Below, one piece after another: positions 15,701-26,579 of a stretch of DNA of 64,000 nucleotides (position 1 is the stretch's first letter; each line of letters opens with the position of its first letter). Source of the stretch: Gibbula magus. Lineage: Eukaryota > Mollusca > Gastropoda > Trochida > Trochidae. A program made the translations under genes and the position numbers. Location: assembly GCA_936450465.1 (NCBI GenBank), contig OW388297.1, forward strand, positions 48,002,130 through 48,066,129. Direction: 5' to 3'. The notes under the pieces are model-generated. The model ran no database searches, was not told where the DNA came from, and saw only the letters and a program-made list of their open reading frames with translations.

Positions 15701-16570
15701 TGTTTAAAACATGAATTTATAACATAAATATATCCCTCAAATTTATTTATTCTGAAAACCTGATTAATCATACCCACATGTAAACTGATTTACCCCACCG
15801 TCTCTCACTGAAAAGATTAATGGAAGTTGATTGTCCATAAAGCCGTCACTTCCGATAAAATCTCTGATATGTAACATTTTACTCCAATTCTACCCTGCAG
15901 GACGGCAAGACCGAGGAGTCATGTGACCTGTTGAGTGAGGTTCTAGCGCGACTGAGCAAGACACAGTACTCACTGGATGAGTTGATGGAGCGCCCCCTAC
16001 CGGAGGGAGTGGACCCGCTCAAACTGGAGAGGTACCTGGACGACGAAACATTCCAGGTGAGACATACAGAACAGAGGGGTCAAGATTCTCTAAGATCTCT
16101 CAGCGCTAAGATAGTTGTATACCATAAATTAAGATTGGTTAACGACTCTCTTTACCAGTTTTGAAATTCTAGATCCAGACTAGCCCGATGAGTTATGCTT
16201 CCTTTAAGATTTGTCTCTCATTATTTTAGCAGCTAAAGTGTTGTGTTCAATCATAGTTCATATTCGTTTATTAAGATGTTAGATGTTTTCAGTATTGCTA
16301 GTAGATATTATGTTGGGAACAATCGATAATTTCTTTTTAGACTTTGTGAGAAATGGGGAATTGCTGTCTTCTGATTAATGGAATTAAATTCATGTTCCAA
16401 AGAAGATGGGGATGTAACTGTTCCTTACATCAACTGGAAAATGATTTCAACAAATGGGTTACAATCATATCTATCCATTGCAGGACATGTTTGAAATGAG
16501 CAAGGATGAGTTCTATGCCTTACCGATCTGGAAACAGAGACAAATGAAGCAGTCGACGGGTCTGTACTAG
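3729..16570 (+). CDS. SVIL: Supervillin homologue, C-terminal part (22 exons, 5' incomplete)
   Basis: Supervillin is a membrane-associated actin- and myosin-II-binding protein of the villin/gelsolin superfamily acting at the cell cortex. Coding exons: 3729-3905, 4617-4849, 5135-5206, 5380-5484, 5940-6144, 6608-6768, 7228-7383, 7830-7966, 8588-8732, 9156-9301, 9537-9693, 10046-10212, 10483-10592, 11086-11255, 11609-11763, 12188-12501, 12738-12871, 13958-14119, 14483-14641, 15274-15395, 15901-16056, 16484-16570 (TAG). All are flanked by AG/GT and the phases join into one frame of ~1142 residues. Family-typical stretches include [66 protein letters not shown] and [13 protein letters not shown]. 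The start codon is outside the window. Identity rests on remembered family sequence, but the match runs almost the whole length. Confidence 0.95.
3960..4030 (+). repeat. SINE fragment
   Basis: The stretch TAATACTAGCAGCTGTGAT, followed by a TGAATACTCTTGAA block, matches the tail half of the tRNA-derived SINE seen complete at 28838-29154 and partly at 39795-39965. It is a short diverged remnant inside SVIL intron sequence. Confidence 0.5.
4118..4505 (+). mobile_element. Foldback MITE-like element, copy 1
   Basis: About 385 bp, nearly identical in layout to 29945-30330. It begins TATAGAATACTAAACGATG and forms a long imperfect palindrome: arms of ~65 bp at 4125-4190 and 4199-4265, containing GATAACATGTTTATGAAAC and its complement. 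A middle part with several TGACGTCA-like sites follows (about 4372-4425). It ends with the small palindrome CTCATTGTTATCTAATGAG and GGTTGAGTAATAA. It has no coding capacity. The superfamily is not identified; the class is inferred from the inverted-repeat structure and repetition. Confidence 0.7.
5662..5831. mobile_element. Short TIR element (MITE-like) with embedded SINE piece
   Basis: It starts GGGTCTCATTTCACAAAGCA and ends in a near-complement (TGCTTTGTGAAAGGAGGCCC), i.e. ~20-bp terminal inverted repeats over ~170 bp. The middle has a palindrome CTAAGGTTACCTTAG and an AAACAATAACTCACTCATT segment typical of molluscan SINE tails. It lies in the intron between the 5380-5484 and 5940-6144 SVIL exons. 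Confidence 0.5.
7228..15395 (+). CDS. SVIL: SVIL exons for the gelsolin-like repeats
   Basis: Fourteen exons (residues ~319-1063). Successive gelsolin-like units can be seen: one around [19 protein letters not shown] to the CNVIEKA helix (7228-8732); one with [18 protein letters not shown] (9156-10212); one with [14 protein letters not shown] and [18 protein letters not shown] (11086-11763); one with [19 protein letters not shown] and VYIWHGAK (12188-12871); and one with [28 protein letters not shown] and a terminal [19 protein letters not shown] (13958-15395). The W-x-G strand motifs (VWQGK, FFWQGK, IWHGAK, LWQGWW) are the gelsolin-fold signature. The 314-bp exon at 12188-12501 is the longest. 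Whether these repeats bind calcium cannot be judged from the sequence alone. Confidence 0.93.
8130..8492 (+). mobile_element. Foldback MITE-like element, diverged relative
   Basis: Same plan as the elements at 4118 and 29945 but different in sequence. A long palindrome begins GTGTCTATGAAATACTATG and returns as CATAGTATAACATAGACAC (arms about 8137-8195 and 8205-8262). A TTTATTACCGA junction follows, then a CpG-rich part with ATGACGTCACGTCACC (about 8391-8406), and an end in GGTAATAA. It is inserted in the SVIL intron between 7966 and 8588. Confidence 0.6.
15901..16570 (+). CDS. SVIL: SVIL villin headpiece exons and stop
   Basis: The last two exons carry the C-terminal villin headpiece: [16 protein letters not shown], then [14 protein letters not shown], then [16 protein letters not shown], ending MKQSTGLY and TAG. 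The headpiece core pattern (LPxWKQ then a final GLF/Y) is present and the cap tryptophan is kept. The final residue is Tyr where most headpieces have Phe, and the usual lysine pair before the final GL is replaced by K-Q-S-T. In villin this last basic helix contacts F-actin, so actin binding by this headpiece may be weak (inference). Confidence 0.93.
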
Positions 16571-18310
16571 AAGCTCAAACATCATCTCATGTGAAACCAT
16601 CGCCCATCATCGGGAGAGCACCCAGCACAGGAGTCCATCCATACACGGAACCTCATCCAACCAGGCTGTATCATCCACCGGAGGCCTTGTCGCGTCATCT
16701 CATTCATCGACCTTCATGATAGACAGGGTACTTACAACCAGACAATCAGCTTGCAGCCTCGTCCTGGGTAGATCTCATCTTCCTGGCCTTGTGATCAGAA
16801 AACCACTTGTAGACTTGTAAGGAAGGAATCTGCAGTGCTGTTTGATAAAGATGTTCCTTGTATCGGACCGTGCTAGACTCGTCACAGACGATCTTACATC
16901 CAACATACCTAGCGTGTGTGACAACATCAAGCACTGTGTAGTATCACCGTGGACATATCTGTGATGATTAAGGATATGTGATGACACTGAGCACTATGAC
17001 CACATCAGGCACATCTGTGATCAGTTGGACAAATGTCTGATCAAGTCTGACCACATTGACGCCGAGTAGCTTTGCTGTCCTCCGTATCATCTCTAAAGCT
17101 ATGCAATGTTTGTCACCACTGATCGACTGACCGACGTTTGGAGCATCAGGGACTATTAGCTGTTCTTTCCCTCACCTGTCGGCTACATCTCAAGATGTTT
17201 TCTATCTTACTGTGACTACAAGTGAAGTTCTTAAGTCTGAGATTTTACTGTGATTACATCTGATGATGTTGCTCCTTGATACTGGGACTGACAGGGTGCT
17301 ATATATGTAATTGACAACCACATACATTTCAATCAGAATACTGTCAGTGCTGCCTTACCTGTGAATGTTACCTGTCGTCAGGTATATCATGTCACGTCGT
17401 GCTTTGTCTATTGTCTAAGTGTCTTCCACACAACTGTGTCTAACTCGTCTGTCTGTCCGGTGTCCTTGTGTCGTCTATCCAACCGAAATGGCAGCCCTCC
17501 CTGATATGGAAGTGTATATCTTACCAAGACGTTGTTCTCATTGTTGGTTCAGAGATCTCATAATTCGCAATATACGTGTTGAAATAGATCTGAACGGTAG
17601 TGACTAACAATGAACTAACATTTCAGATTGGTGTGTTGAACAAAGCATGTGCAACAGTGTCAGTGTTTATGTAGGCTCAGTCTCTTCGTACTGCAAGTTG
17701 CTGATGAAATGAAGATGAAATTTCTGTGAATTCTGGTACATTGTACCTTGTTACAGTGCCTATTGACTTAGTGCTAGAAGAAACATGTACGAGAATAAGC
17801 CTTCCAATGTCCTGTGCGAAAACAGGAAACCTTTTTATTCCACGTAAATACAAATAAATATTTTAAAGATCTTATTCATCTACACATGAATATCTCTAGA
17901 AAAGACTTATAACAAATACATATCTTTATAAATTAGGAAATTTATATACATATTTTACAAATATTTGAATTGGGCCAAGCGCATAATGTGTCTGAATGTA
18001 GTTTTGCAATGTACCGTCTATTCCTATGTAAGAAGTATTATTGTAGTGGTAGAAGCTTCTAAATATACATTGCCAATACTGCTTAAATGTAAAGTAAAGC
18101 ATTCTGTGAACTCAGGGGCTAGACCTGACGCTTGATAATATTGATTTACAGTCAGCTTGGTTTCTACCCTCCTTCTGTGATTTGACCGTTCATAATCTAA
18201 CAATTGTACATAGTCACGCTGTAATGTATTGCTTCACCCTCACTGTACAGATTGATCCACTCGTGTACATATATACATCATCACTACATTAAACTCAACT
18301 TGAATATCTA
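16571..18310 (+). other. SVIL 3' UTR with candidate poly(A) signal
   Basis: Non-coding, AT-moderate sequence directly after the supervillin stop. An ATTAAA hexamer lies at 18288-18293, and an AATAAA-like context (ACAAATAAAT) lies near 17850. The ATTAAA is my preferred end because obvious repeat DNA starts about 150 bases later. The 1.7-kb length is normal for an animal 3' UTR. The exact cleavage site is not determined. Confidence 0.5.
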
Positions 18311-18449
18311 CCTGTCTTTCTGTTGTATTTGAAGTTCTTTATCATCATTAGTCAAGGCAATCAAGGACTTTATTTAACAAGTTAATATTTCAAACTCCAT
18401 ACAGAAATGATTGGATGTTGGCGTGAGAAAGCTTTGATTTTTACAAAGC

Positions 18450-19265
18450 CACAGAGCCAAGTCCTGACTTTCTCTTACCCCCGCAGACAAGACTTGCGTC
18501 AGTCTCCATCACTAGTTAAATTAAGCTTTGCCTCATTTCCTCCTGTGCTAGTGTAACGCATTCTTTTCCCACAGAGATTACTCCCTTCAGATTTCCGATC
18601 TTAACCTGTTCTACATTGCTTGAAATCGAGAGCGGAAGCAAACTCCCATAGTGGAGGAAAGTGGAATCTCATACTCTATCACTGCTTCTTAACCAATGAA
18701 ATCTCATCTTTCAGTGAACATGTGGACCGAGTGGCTTCAAAGATCTAGGCATTTTACTCTTAAGGTTTTTGGTCATTAGCATGTCCTTCGAATATGTCTG
18801 ATGTAAATAACACAAATGAAATATTTCTGGTATTTGTCTCTGATTTGGTCTTCTTTATTCATAAGCATGTTGATGATCAATAGTTTTCACAAAATCAAAT
18901 ACCATATTTCGAGGAAAACACATTAAACGAGAAAACGTATATCTTACGTTTATATTATCATAATGACATGTCATTGGCAAATAATACTTTTACAACGGTG
19001 TCGCTGATTGCACAACTAGATTCAACTGCAACCAATCAGAACACTCCCTTTCTGTCCTCGAAAAACAACAGAGGTTAAGATCAGAAATCTGTGGGGAGTA
19101 ACCTCTATGGGAAGAGAATGAGTGTAGCGGTGCGCTGAATCTGAATTTAATAGTGAGCTCTGCTATGCTAGCACAAGAAAGTAAAGAAGATGTGGCAAGG
19201 CTGAACTTAGCCAGGGATGGAGACTGGCGCGAATTATGACTTGTAGGGTAAGCAGAGTCCTTACG
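18450..19265. mobile_element. Inverted-repeat element downstream of SVIL
   Basis: Two imperfect inverted arms of ~150-190 bp: 18466-18612 (CAGTCTCCATCACTAG, CTTCAGATTTCCGATCTTAA) and 19068-19258, which reads as its complement (TTAAGATCAGAAATCTG, GGATGGAGACTGG). The right arm has ~40 extra bases. The ~450-bp centre has no coding sequence. A third, diverged arm copy is at 59040-59150. It is probably a non-autonomous DNA element or two inverted copies of one repeat; the family is unknown. Confidence 0.55.
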
Positions 19266-20317
19266 TCGAGCAAATTTTGTTGCAAGATATCTAGAGAAGC
19301 TTCATTTGATTGACTCACGTGTCAAATCTGCAAACCCCAGGATGACATGGGATATAAATTACACAGATAAATTACACAGATAGATTCAACCTTTGAATTA
19401 AAGAGTTGTAAGAATTGAAGGATGAAATATCGGTTTGTAACAAGTTATTGTCACCAAGGAGACATTATCCCCTGCCACAAATTTATCATTTCAAGTTCAG
19501 AGAAACAAATTAGATGTCATAGTCATCTCATTTCCTAATAAACTATGACCTCTACTCTTTTAATTTTGAATTGATTATTTGCAGTGCGGGATCATGTCAC
19601 CATACGATTACTTGTTTTGAGTCTTATTTTGACTTTTCGAAGGGTAGTTACTTGAGGTCGCTAAGGTGTCTGTTTCTTTGAATAACATTTTCCTTGTAAC
19701 TTATAATTATATGGTAGATTACCAATACCCAATTGCGGATCTCCATTTATATCGAGAGAGATGGGTTATTTGTACATTATTGAATATGAATATTCCTGTG
19801 CAGTGTGCCTTTGACTAGTGACTTTTGAAAAAAATAGAGCCATGGCCTCTGTAGCTCATCAGGAGATAATAAGTGGGGTATGTTATGGAGTGGACTTTAT
19901 AGCAATGGTCGTCAGATAATGGAATGTAGTAATAAGAATCTAGGTAGTGAAACGATTAAAGCAGTTTAAAAATATTTTGTTACCATAACTTTGCCAATCT
20001 GCTATATATATATGTGTTGAAAGAGCAACACAAAGCTTGGAAATAAATTGCTGGTATCAAACATATAATAATGTGGTGGAGAGATCATACTATTTTTTAA
20101 GATCGTACACACATTATATAATAATGAATATACCGGGTACAATTCTTTGCATACAATTCACCACTGTAAGCTATTGCAATAATGGCCTGGGGCTGTAGAA
20201 GAAAATGAAAAAAACCTTTTTAGGTCATGACCCCTGCTAATTATTATCAAAATTGGTTACACATAAATCAACATTCGTTATGAATATCATACACCTTTGC
20301 ATTATATTGTTATCCCC

Positions 20318-21615
20318 CGCCAACATAGTTGGGGGGGGATATTGAAATGGGCTCCGTCCGTCCGTCCGTCCGTCCGTCCGTCCGTTCGTCTGTTCGTCCG
20401 TTCGTCCGTCCGTCCGTCCGTCCCGATTTTGTTTCCGGAGCAGAACTCAAAAACTATAAGACATATCTCAACGAAACTTGGTGTGTGGAACAATCATCAT
20501 GTATACATGTGCCTTTTGGAGTTTTCAACTTCTTCGAGTTATTTTTTTTGACCGTTTCCATGGAAATGTAACTTAGAATTTCGTTTCCGGAACAGAACTC
20601 GAAAACTATAAGACATATCTCAACGAAACTTGGTGTGTGGAACAATCATCATGTGTAGATGTGCCTTTTGGGGTTTTCAACTTCTTCGAGTTATTTTTTT
20701 TGACCGTTTCCATGGAAATGTAACTTAGAATTTCGTTTCCGGAGCAGAACTCGAAAACCATAAGACATATCTCAACAAAACTAGGTGTGTTGAACAATCA
20801 TCATGTGTAGATGTGCCTTTTGGGGTTTTCAACTTCTTCGAGTTATTTATTTTTTTTACCGTTTCCATGGAAATGTAACTTAGAATTTCGTTTCCGGAAC
20901 AGAACTCGAAAAATATAAGACATATCTCAACGAAACTTGGTGTGTGGAATAATCATCATGTGTAGATGTGCCTTTTGGGGTTTTCAACTTCTTCGAGTTA
21001 TTTTTTTTGACTGTTTCCATGGAAATGTAACTTAGAATTTCGTTTCCGGAACAGAACTCGAAAACTATAAGACATATCTCAACGAAACTTGGTGTGTGGA
21101 ACAATCATCATGTGTAGATGTGCCTTTTGGGGTTTTCAACTTCTTCGAGTTATTTTTTTTGACTGTTTCCATGGAAATGTTACTTAGAATTTCGTTTCCG
21201 GAACAGAACTCAAAAACTATAAGACATATCTCAACGAAACTTGGTGTGTGGAACAATCATCATGTGTAGATGTGCCTTTTGGGGTTTTCAACTTCTTCGA
21301 GTTATGTTTTTTACAGTTTCCATAGAAATGTAACCTAGAATTTTGTTTCCGGAACAGAACTCGAAAACTATAAGACATATCTCTTGGTGTGTGAAACAAT
21401 CATCATGTGTAGATGTGCCTGAAAGGCCCGATGGGTGTCCAGCTGTCTGTAAACTTTTTGCATTTTGTCTTCTTCTCCAGAACCACTTTGTCTAAGGAGC
21501 TGAAATTTTGTGTGTTGTGTTTAGTTGAAAAAAGGTTCATAGTCACTGTTATTCAACAACTATTCTTCAATAAATTTTCCCAAAGGCGGGGGATATGGCC
21601 GACTCTGTCTGCTTG
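20318..21615 (-). mobile_element. Pearl/Helentron-like non-autonomous element A
   Basis: On the - strand it reads: ~7 tandem units of ~152 bp, then an (ACGG)n tract (20353-20421 on + as CCGT), then a GC hairpin at 20318-20340 (TCCCCCGCC and GTTGGGGGGGGA). Units start at about 20427, 20582, 20734, 20889, 21041, 21193 and 21345, each with TTTCCGGAACAGAACTCGAA. This arrangement of tandem cores, tetranucleotide run and 3' hairpin is the one described for molluscan pearl elements. The right end (21416-21615) is a fragment related to element B, joined in opposite orientation. Confidence 0.7.
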
Positions 21616-22790
21616 TTTTAATTCTTAATTGCATTATGGCAATACCAACATTTATTACATAATGAATAGGAGCCTCAGTTTTTGAAAATCCCATTTCTCA
21701 TAGGCTCCATTTCAATACTTAATAAATTGGTGAATTTTTTTTAGTAAATTCTTTTTCACCATTTCTTATAGGCTCCTTTTCAATATTTGATAAAATGGTG
21801 ATATTCTATGAATAAATTCTTTTTTAGAGTCAGTGGAAGACTAAAGCAGTCTCATGCACAGTCTATGATAACACAGTGCTGCACAGAAGTTTGAAGTAAC
21901 CTGAAACCTCTGTGTAACTATCAGTTTTCATTCTTCTGCCAGGAAGAGGTCAACACAATGCAATTACATAACATGCAGACACTGGACTCACAGCCAGTAA
22001 AATTTATATGTTAGATGCAGTTTTTCCTACAATTAATTATTTTTCTGTACTGGAGAAGATGATGAAAATAGGTGTGATGTCACAATCTCATATAGCTACT
22101 TCTTTTATAGTCCTATGTTATCACCAGTCATCACTAGTCATATTCAGTTCACATATCTCATGTAAAATGAAAAAATTTAATTCCTCTTCAAGTTATTCCT
22201 TCAAAGGGTATTCAATAGTTCTCATTTCAAATAGATTCACATTAAACATGTCCATGATGTAGACATCTATCTCATTTCTTGTTCCTATTGAATAAAATGA
22301 ACTGCAAAGTTAATAGAAAAATCAGTTATAAAGTATAAAATATGATATAAATAAGGTATACCAAATTGACTCGTACTGGAAATTCTCATTAATTAATTCT
22401 CCAAATAATTACACAATATCATGAGATATTAAAAAACTCCATTATTTACTCTTAAATTACAAAGAACATAATATTAGATTTAATAAAAGATTCTGTATTA
22501 AGTCTTTAGAATACTTTTAGATTTGTGTACCTTAATCAGCAAATTCACTTGCAAAATACAAATAATTACTCATATGTGAAATGTGAGACAAAGATAAAAT
22601 ATGACTTATAATTTTTGTTAGACCTCCAATTCTAAGTTTTTAATTCTAAATATCTCTTTTTCATCAGACATATTATATTCTCAAAGCACATGTTAGAACT
22701 CTCACATCAGAAAGATGAAATGCCTTTAACTCAGCTGTTTTCTTTAAAATTACCTCCCTTACCTACTTACTGATTGAAGTGCACATATAA
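21616..22790. other. AT-rich intergenic DNA, no feature seen
   Basis: Low-complexity AT-rich sequence between two repeat clusters. A short imperfect direct repeat (CTCATAGGCTCC/CTTATAGGCTCC followed by TTTCAATA, ~21700 and ~21770) is visible. I see no exon or RNA gene. Confidence 0.4.
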
Positions 22791-22794
22791 TCTC

Positions 22795-23635
22795 AGAAAG
22801 ATGCTGTAAACTGAAATAGGCTTTTAGGTTATGATCCCTGTGACCCATATTTGGGGTCACAGACTCACCAAATTTACAATTTAGAATCCCTTACAGCCAA
22901 GGAGTCTGTACATAAAATTTCAGCTCGCTAGAGCCATTGGGACTGGAGATGAAGATGAAAATAGCATTTTAGGTCATTGCCTCTGTGACCCAATATTTGG
23001 GGTCTCACTGTCACCAAATTTACAATTTAGAATCCCCTTCAGTCAAGGAGTATGTACATAAAATTTCAGCTCGCTAGAGCCATTGGGACTGGAGAAGAAG
23101 ATGAAAATAGTTTTTTTTAGGTAATGACCCCTGTGAGCCACACTTGGGGTCACAGGGTCACCAAATCTACAATTTAGAATCCCTTTCAGCCAAGGAGTCT
23201 GTACATAAAATTTCAGCTCTCTGGAGTCATTGGTTCTGGAGAAGAAGATGAAAATAGCTTTTAAGGTTATGACCCCTGTGACCCACATTTGGGGTCACAG
23301 GGTCACCAAATTTACAATTTAGCATCCCCTTCAGCCAAGGAGTCTGTACATTAAATTTCAGCTCTCTGGAGTCATTGGTTCTGGAGAAGAAGATGAAAAT
23401 AGCTTTTAAGGTTATGACCCCTGTGACCCACATTTGGGGTCACAGGGTCACCAAATTTACAATTTAGCATCCCCTTCAGCCAAGGAGTCTGTACATTAAA
23501 TTTCAGCTCTCTGGAGTCATTGGTTCTGGAGAAGAAGTCGAAAAAGGGAAAAGTTTACGGACGGACGGACGGATGGACGGACGCCATCCCATGCCATAAG
23601 CCCATCGGGCCTTTCAGGCCAGATGAGCTAAAAAG
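22795..23635 (+). mobile_element. Pearl/Helentron-like non-autonomous element B
   Basis: Five tandem units of ~146 bp (CAAGGAGTCTGTACA at about 22898, 23044, 23191, 23336, 23481), each with TTTGGGGTCACAGGGTCACC. They are followed by an ACGGACGG run (23557-23583) and a terminal GC-rich stretch with GGCCTTTCAGGCC (23610-23622). Same architecture as element A but a different core sequence. Apparent open frames in it are repeat artefacts. Confidence 0.7.
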
Positions 23636-24054
23636 TCAGTTATTAAAAATTTCTTTTAAAAAAATGATATAACACACTCAACATCACAATTTACACCAAC
23701 CAAAATTGACTTTCCTTTTCTGAATAAATAAACTTCTTTCTGGAAACCAACACACAAGGATTTTATGAATGTAAATATTCAGAAGTAGTAACACGATATA
23801 TATTTGATTGAAATTATCTTTGTTAAACTGCTGGATTATACCATGCAGGTACTACCTTCCTGTAAATGTTTTTGTGATTTTCTTATGACGATATGCCTTA
23901 AAAATTCAGCATACAATATGACATTGTGTTAAAAATGTGTGTCACAAAATTCTTCCCATAGTAAGCAATTTTGATAAAAAAATAAGATAAAATGTATCAC
24001 ATAAAAAGTAAGTTGTTATTTAAAAAGTTCATTCATTCTGATAATACATTCCAC

Positions 24055-24485
24055 TGGTTTCCATCCGTCATGATAGCCTACGCCAATATATTTAATTACA
24101 TCCCGCTACGAAATTGGGGGTGTTGTCTTGTCAGTCATGCCTTTGTTGTCCTCAGGAGCAGGGGACATTCAGCTCCAAGTCTGTCCCGTTTCTTGTTAAC
24201 GAGATAACTCATAAACCACTGCATCTAGGGTCTTCAAATTTGGTACCAGTCTTCATTTGGGTAATAGGCAGGCACCAGTTGATTAAGGTGACTTTGACCT
24301 CACTTTTAAGGTCACTACCAGACTTTGACCAGTTTTTAAAATGTTCTCAGTCAGATATAGTAACAATTGAATCAAAAATAAAAAGCTCACTTCTCTGTAG
24401 AAACTCTGTCCATCCTTTTAGCTCATTTCTTGATTGCGGCGGGGGACATGGTCACGTTTGTGACAATTACTTGTTCTACTCAGAA
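24055..24485 (+). mobile_element. Pearl-like element fragment C
   Basis: Degenerate sequence with AAGGTGACTTTGACCTCACTT and AAGGTCACTACCAGACTTTG, ending in GATTGCGGCGGGGGACATGG. The GCGGCGGGGGAC block equals the terminal hairpin arm of element D (35325-35336). No tetranucleotide run is left. Confidence 0.45.
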
Positions 24486-24864
24486 CTTATCATTCAAATG
24501 TAATCAATATTATGTGTAGGTGTTTGTATATACCTTCATAAATAATGCAAAATGTTTCCCTTCGTAAAATTTTTCCTTGTAATTGAAGCACTCTTAAAAT
24601 ATTAAATTACCAGTGACCATGAACAAGTCATATTGTCCAGAGCATATCTACTAGCTATATATTCTAGATTCACCAAACTCGACACACAATAATCACTAGA
24701 TGCAGCTTTTGTGAGGCTTTTTATTTATTTTTTATTATCAAAACATTACATACGGTAAACATTCATTACGAGGAAGTCATTTTGCCTGAAGCATATTTCC
24801 CAAATATTGACATTAGCTTCATCAGACTTGATACATATTTTGACCATGATCCCTAAATGTTATT

Positions 24865-25090
24865 TTTTGTCCCCATAACCAAAGATTCCATGGGTATATT
24901 ATTTTTCATCGCTCTGTCCATCTGTCTGTCTGTACGAATAACTTTAACCATGATCATAACTTTTGATTGGTCAATGATGAGCCTTTAATACTTGACATGT
25001 GCACCCATTGTGATGAGACTTTTCAGATGAGGTCATCATTTTTTACCTTGTGAACTTGACCTTGACACACTTTGCATCTCCCTGATTATA
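24865..25090. repeat. Pearl-like fragment with degenerate CTGT run
   Basis: A CTGTCCATCTGTCTGTCTGT run at 24914-24933 is followed by text typical of these cores (AACTTTAACCATGATCATAA, ACTTGACCTTGACACACTTT). It is probably a broken element in reverse orientation. Confidence 0.4.
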
Positions 25091-26424
25091 TGAATGGAAC
25101 AGTTATTTTCTCAAACTCACACAAGACATCCAAAAGACAAATAGACAAACAATTAACACATTGATTTATTCACAGCCTTGTTTGATACATAACAATAACA
25201 GTAACAATTCCAGAGGAAGATTGTGTGTGTAACTAAACATCAGATTCAGTATCAAGGCACAGTCAATAGTCTTGTACAGCTTCATCAACTGTTGTTATCT
25301 TTGGATTTGATCAACTCCATGAGCAACAAGACTTATGAACATAGGACACAACATTCATTTAAAGATAACTTTTGGGTGACAGTACAAATTATCTCAAATA
25401 TTCTGAGGACAAATTAACCCTCTAACCTTGTATAATTTTCTTTAATTTTGCCACATAACATGACATAGTTATAATTTGGGATTGTCTTCTTTTCAAATCT
25501 TTTTCTTACACTGATTAATAATTCTTATTAAAGTTTGAAGTTGAATTTCTCGCAGTAGAAATGTCTTGGAATTGAAGTGTTGAATAGGAAAACACAGTGT
25601 TCATAATCCTTCATTAAAATATCATAAACAATATTCACATAATTATCATAGTGGTATCAGAATGATGTTATTAAAACAGCTGTTTCTATAACTAACATAA
25701 GTACAAAAAGCATGTAAACCTGATGATAAGTGATGCACTCAGCAGGTATGATCTTAATGGAGCGGTACGTCCCGGTATCATTTTGTGGAAATAACATTTT
25801 AACGAATAGCCGTATTTGTGCATTTATGCATTTAAAAACATATTCACCTTTTTTAATGCAAAATTCCACAAACAAGAGTATCATCTTTAATTTTGTTTCC
25901 ACAAAAGTACCTGGATTGTCTGTGCCGTTGGTTGTTCGAGCACCTTGAGACTGATGATTTGTGCTTACAATATATGTTTCATCAGTTGTATTACAGTCTA
26001 ACAAATCAAGTATTCACTATATATCACAGTCTTCATCATGGACGGATTAGGATGATGTCTCCATATTTCCTCTAACATTACACTCAAACAAGCCTTGATT
26101 TCCTTCATTGTGAAGCTTCCCTCAAGGTCTTTTTCAATGTCTAATATTATAAAAATGTAGTCAGAATCATGATGAAAAGTAAATGTTAAGATCTTCTTAA
26201 CAAAATTAGAAATATGTGAATAAGATTCTGTGGTACATTCTTTCATTTGGTTCTGTCTCAAGTGCTTGTGTCTCCATATTAAACAGTCACTAAGACACCA
26301 GAGGCCGATCAAGGATTTTCACGCAGTCTTTCACATGTGACAACAAGAGGGGTTGATGAAACATACTTGGAAATCTCTTGGTCCACCACGCACACACACT
26401 GGATCCATCACTGGGCACCTTTTC
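25091..26424. other. Intergenic DNA between convergent genes
   Basis: AT-rich, without recognisable exons or repeats I can name. Short open frames on both strands overlap one another and have no family features. It ends at the presumed inversin poly(A) site. Confidence 0.4.
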
Positions 26425-26430
26425 TTTATT
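26425..26430 (-). terminator. INVS: Candidate inversin poly(A) signal
   Basis: AATAAA on the - strand, ~150 bases past the inversin stop codon at 26580. It is the first canonical hexamer after the stop, giving a short 3' UTR. Downstream U/GU-rich context was not assessed. Confidence 0.45.
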
Positions 26431-26579
26431 TTGCTAGAATATCAAAAGTTTTACAAATACTACTAGCCTGATTGCTAAAACTTGGTAGATGTGTCCATTT
26501 TGCCTCAAACATATTCATTAAAGTCCTGATATCAAACTGAGATGTCTGTTGATGTTGTCGATGTGTACCTCGGTGTAGA

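Noticed and set aside
20297..21399. Repeated 60-80 codon frames beginning FHTPSFVEICLIVFEF
   Set aside because: Each is a copy of the 152-bp unit of element A, not a gene family.
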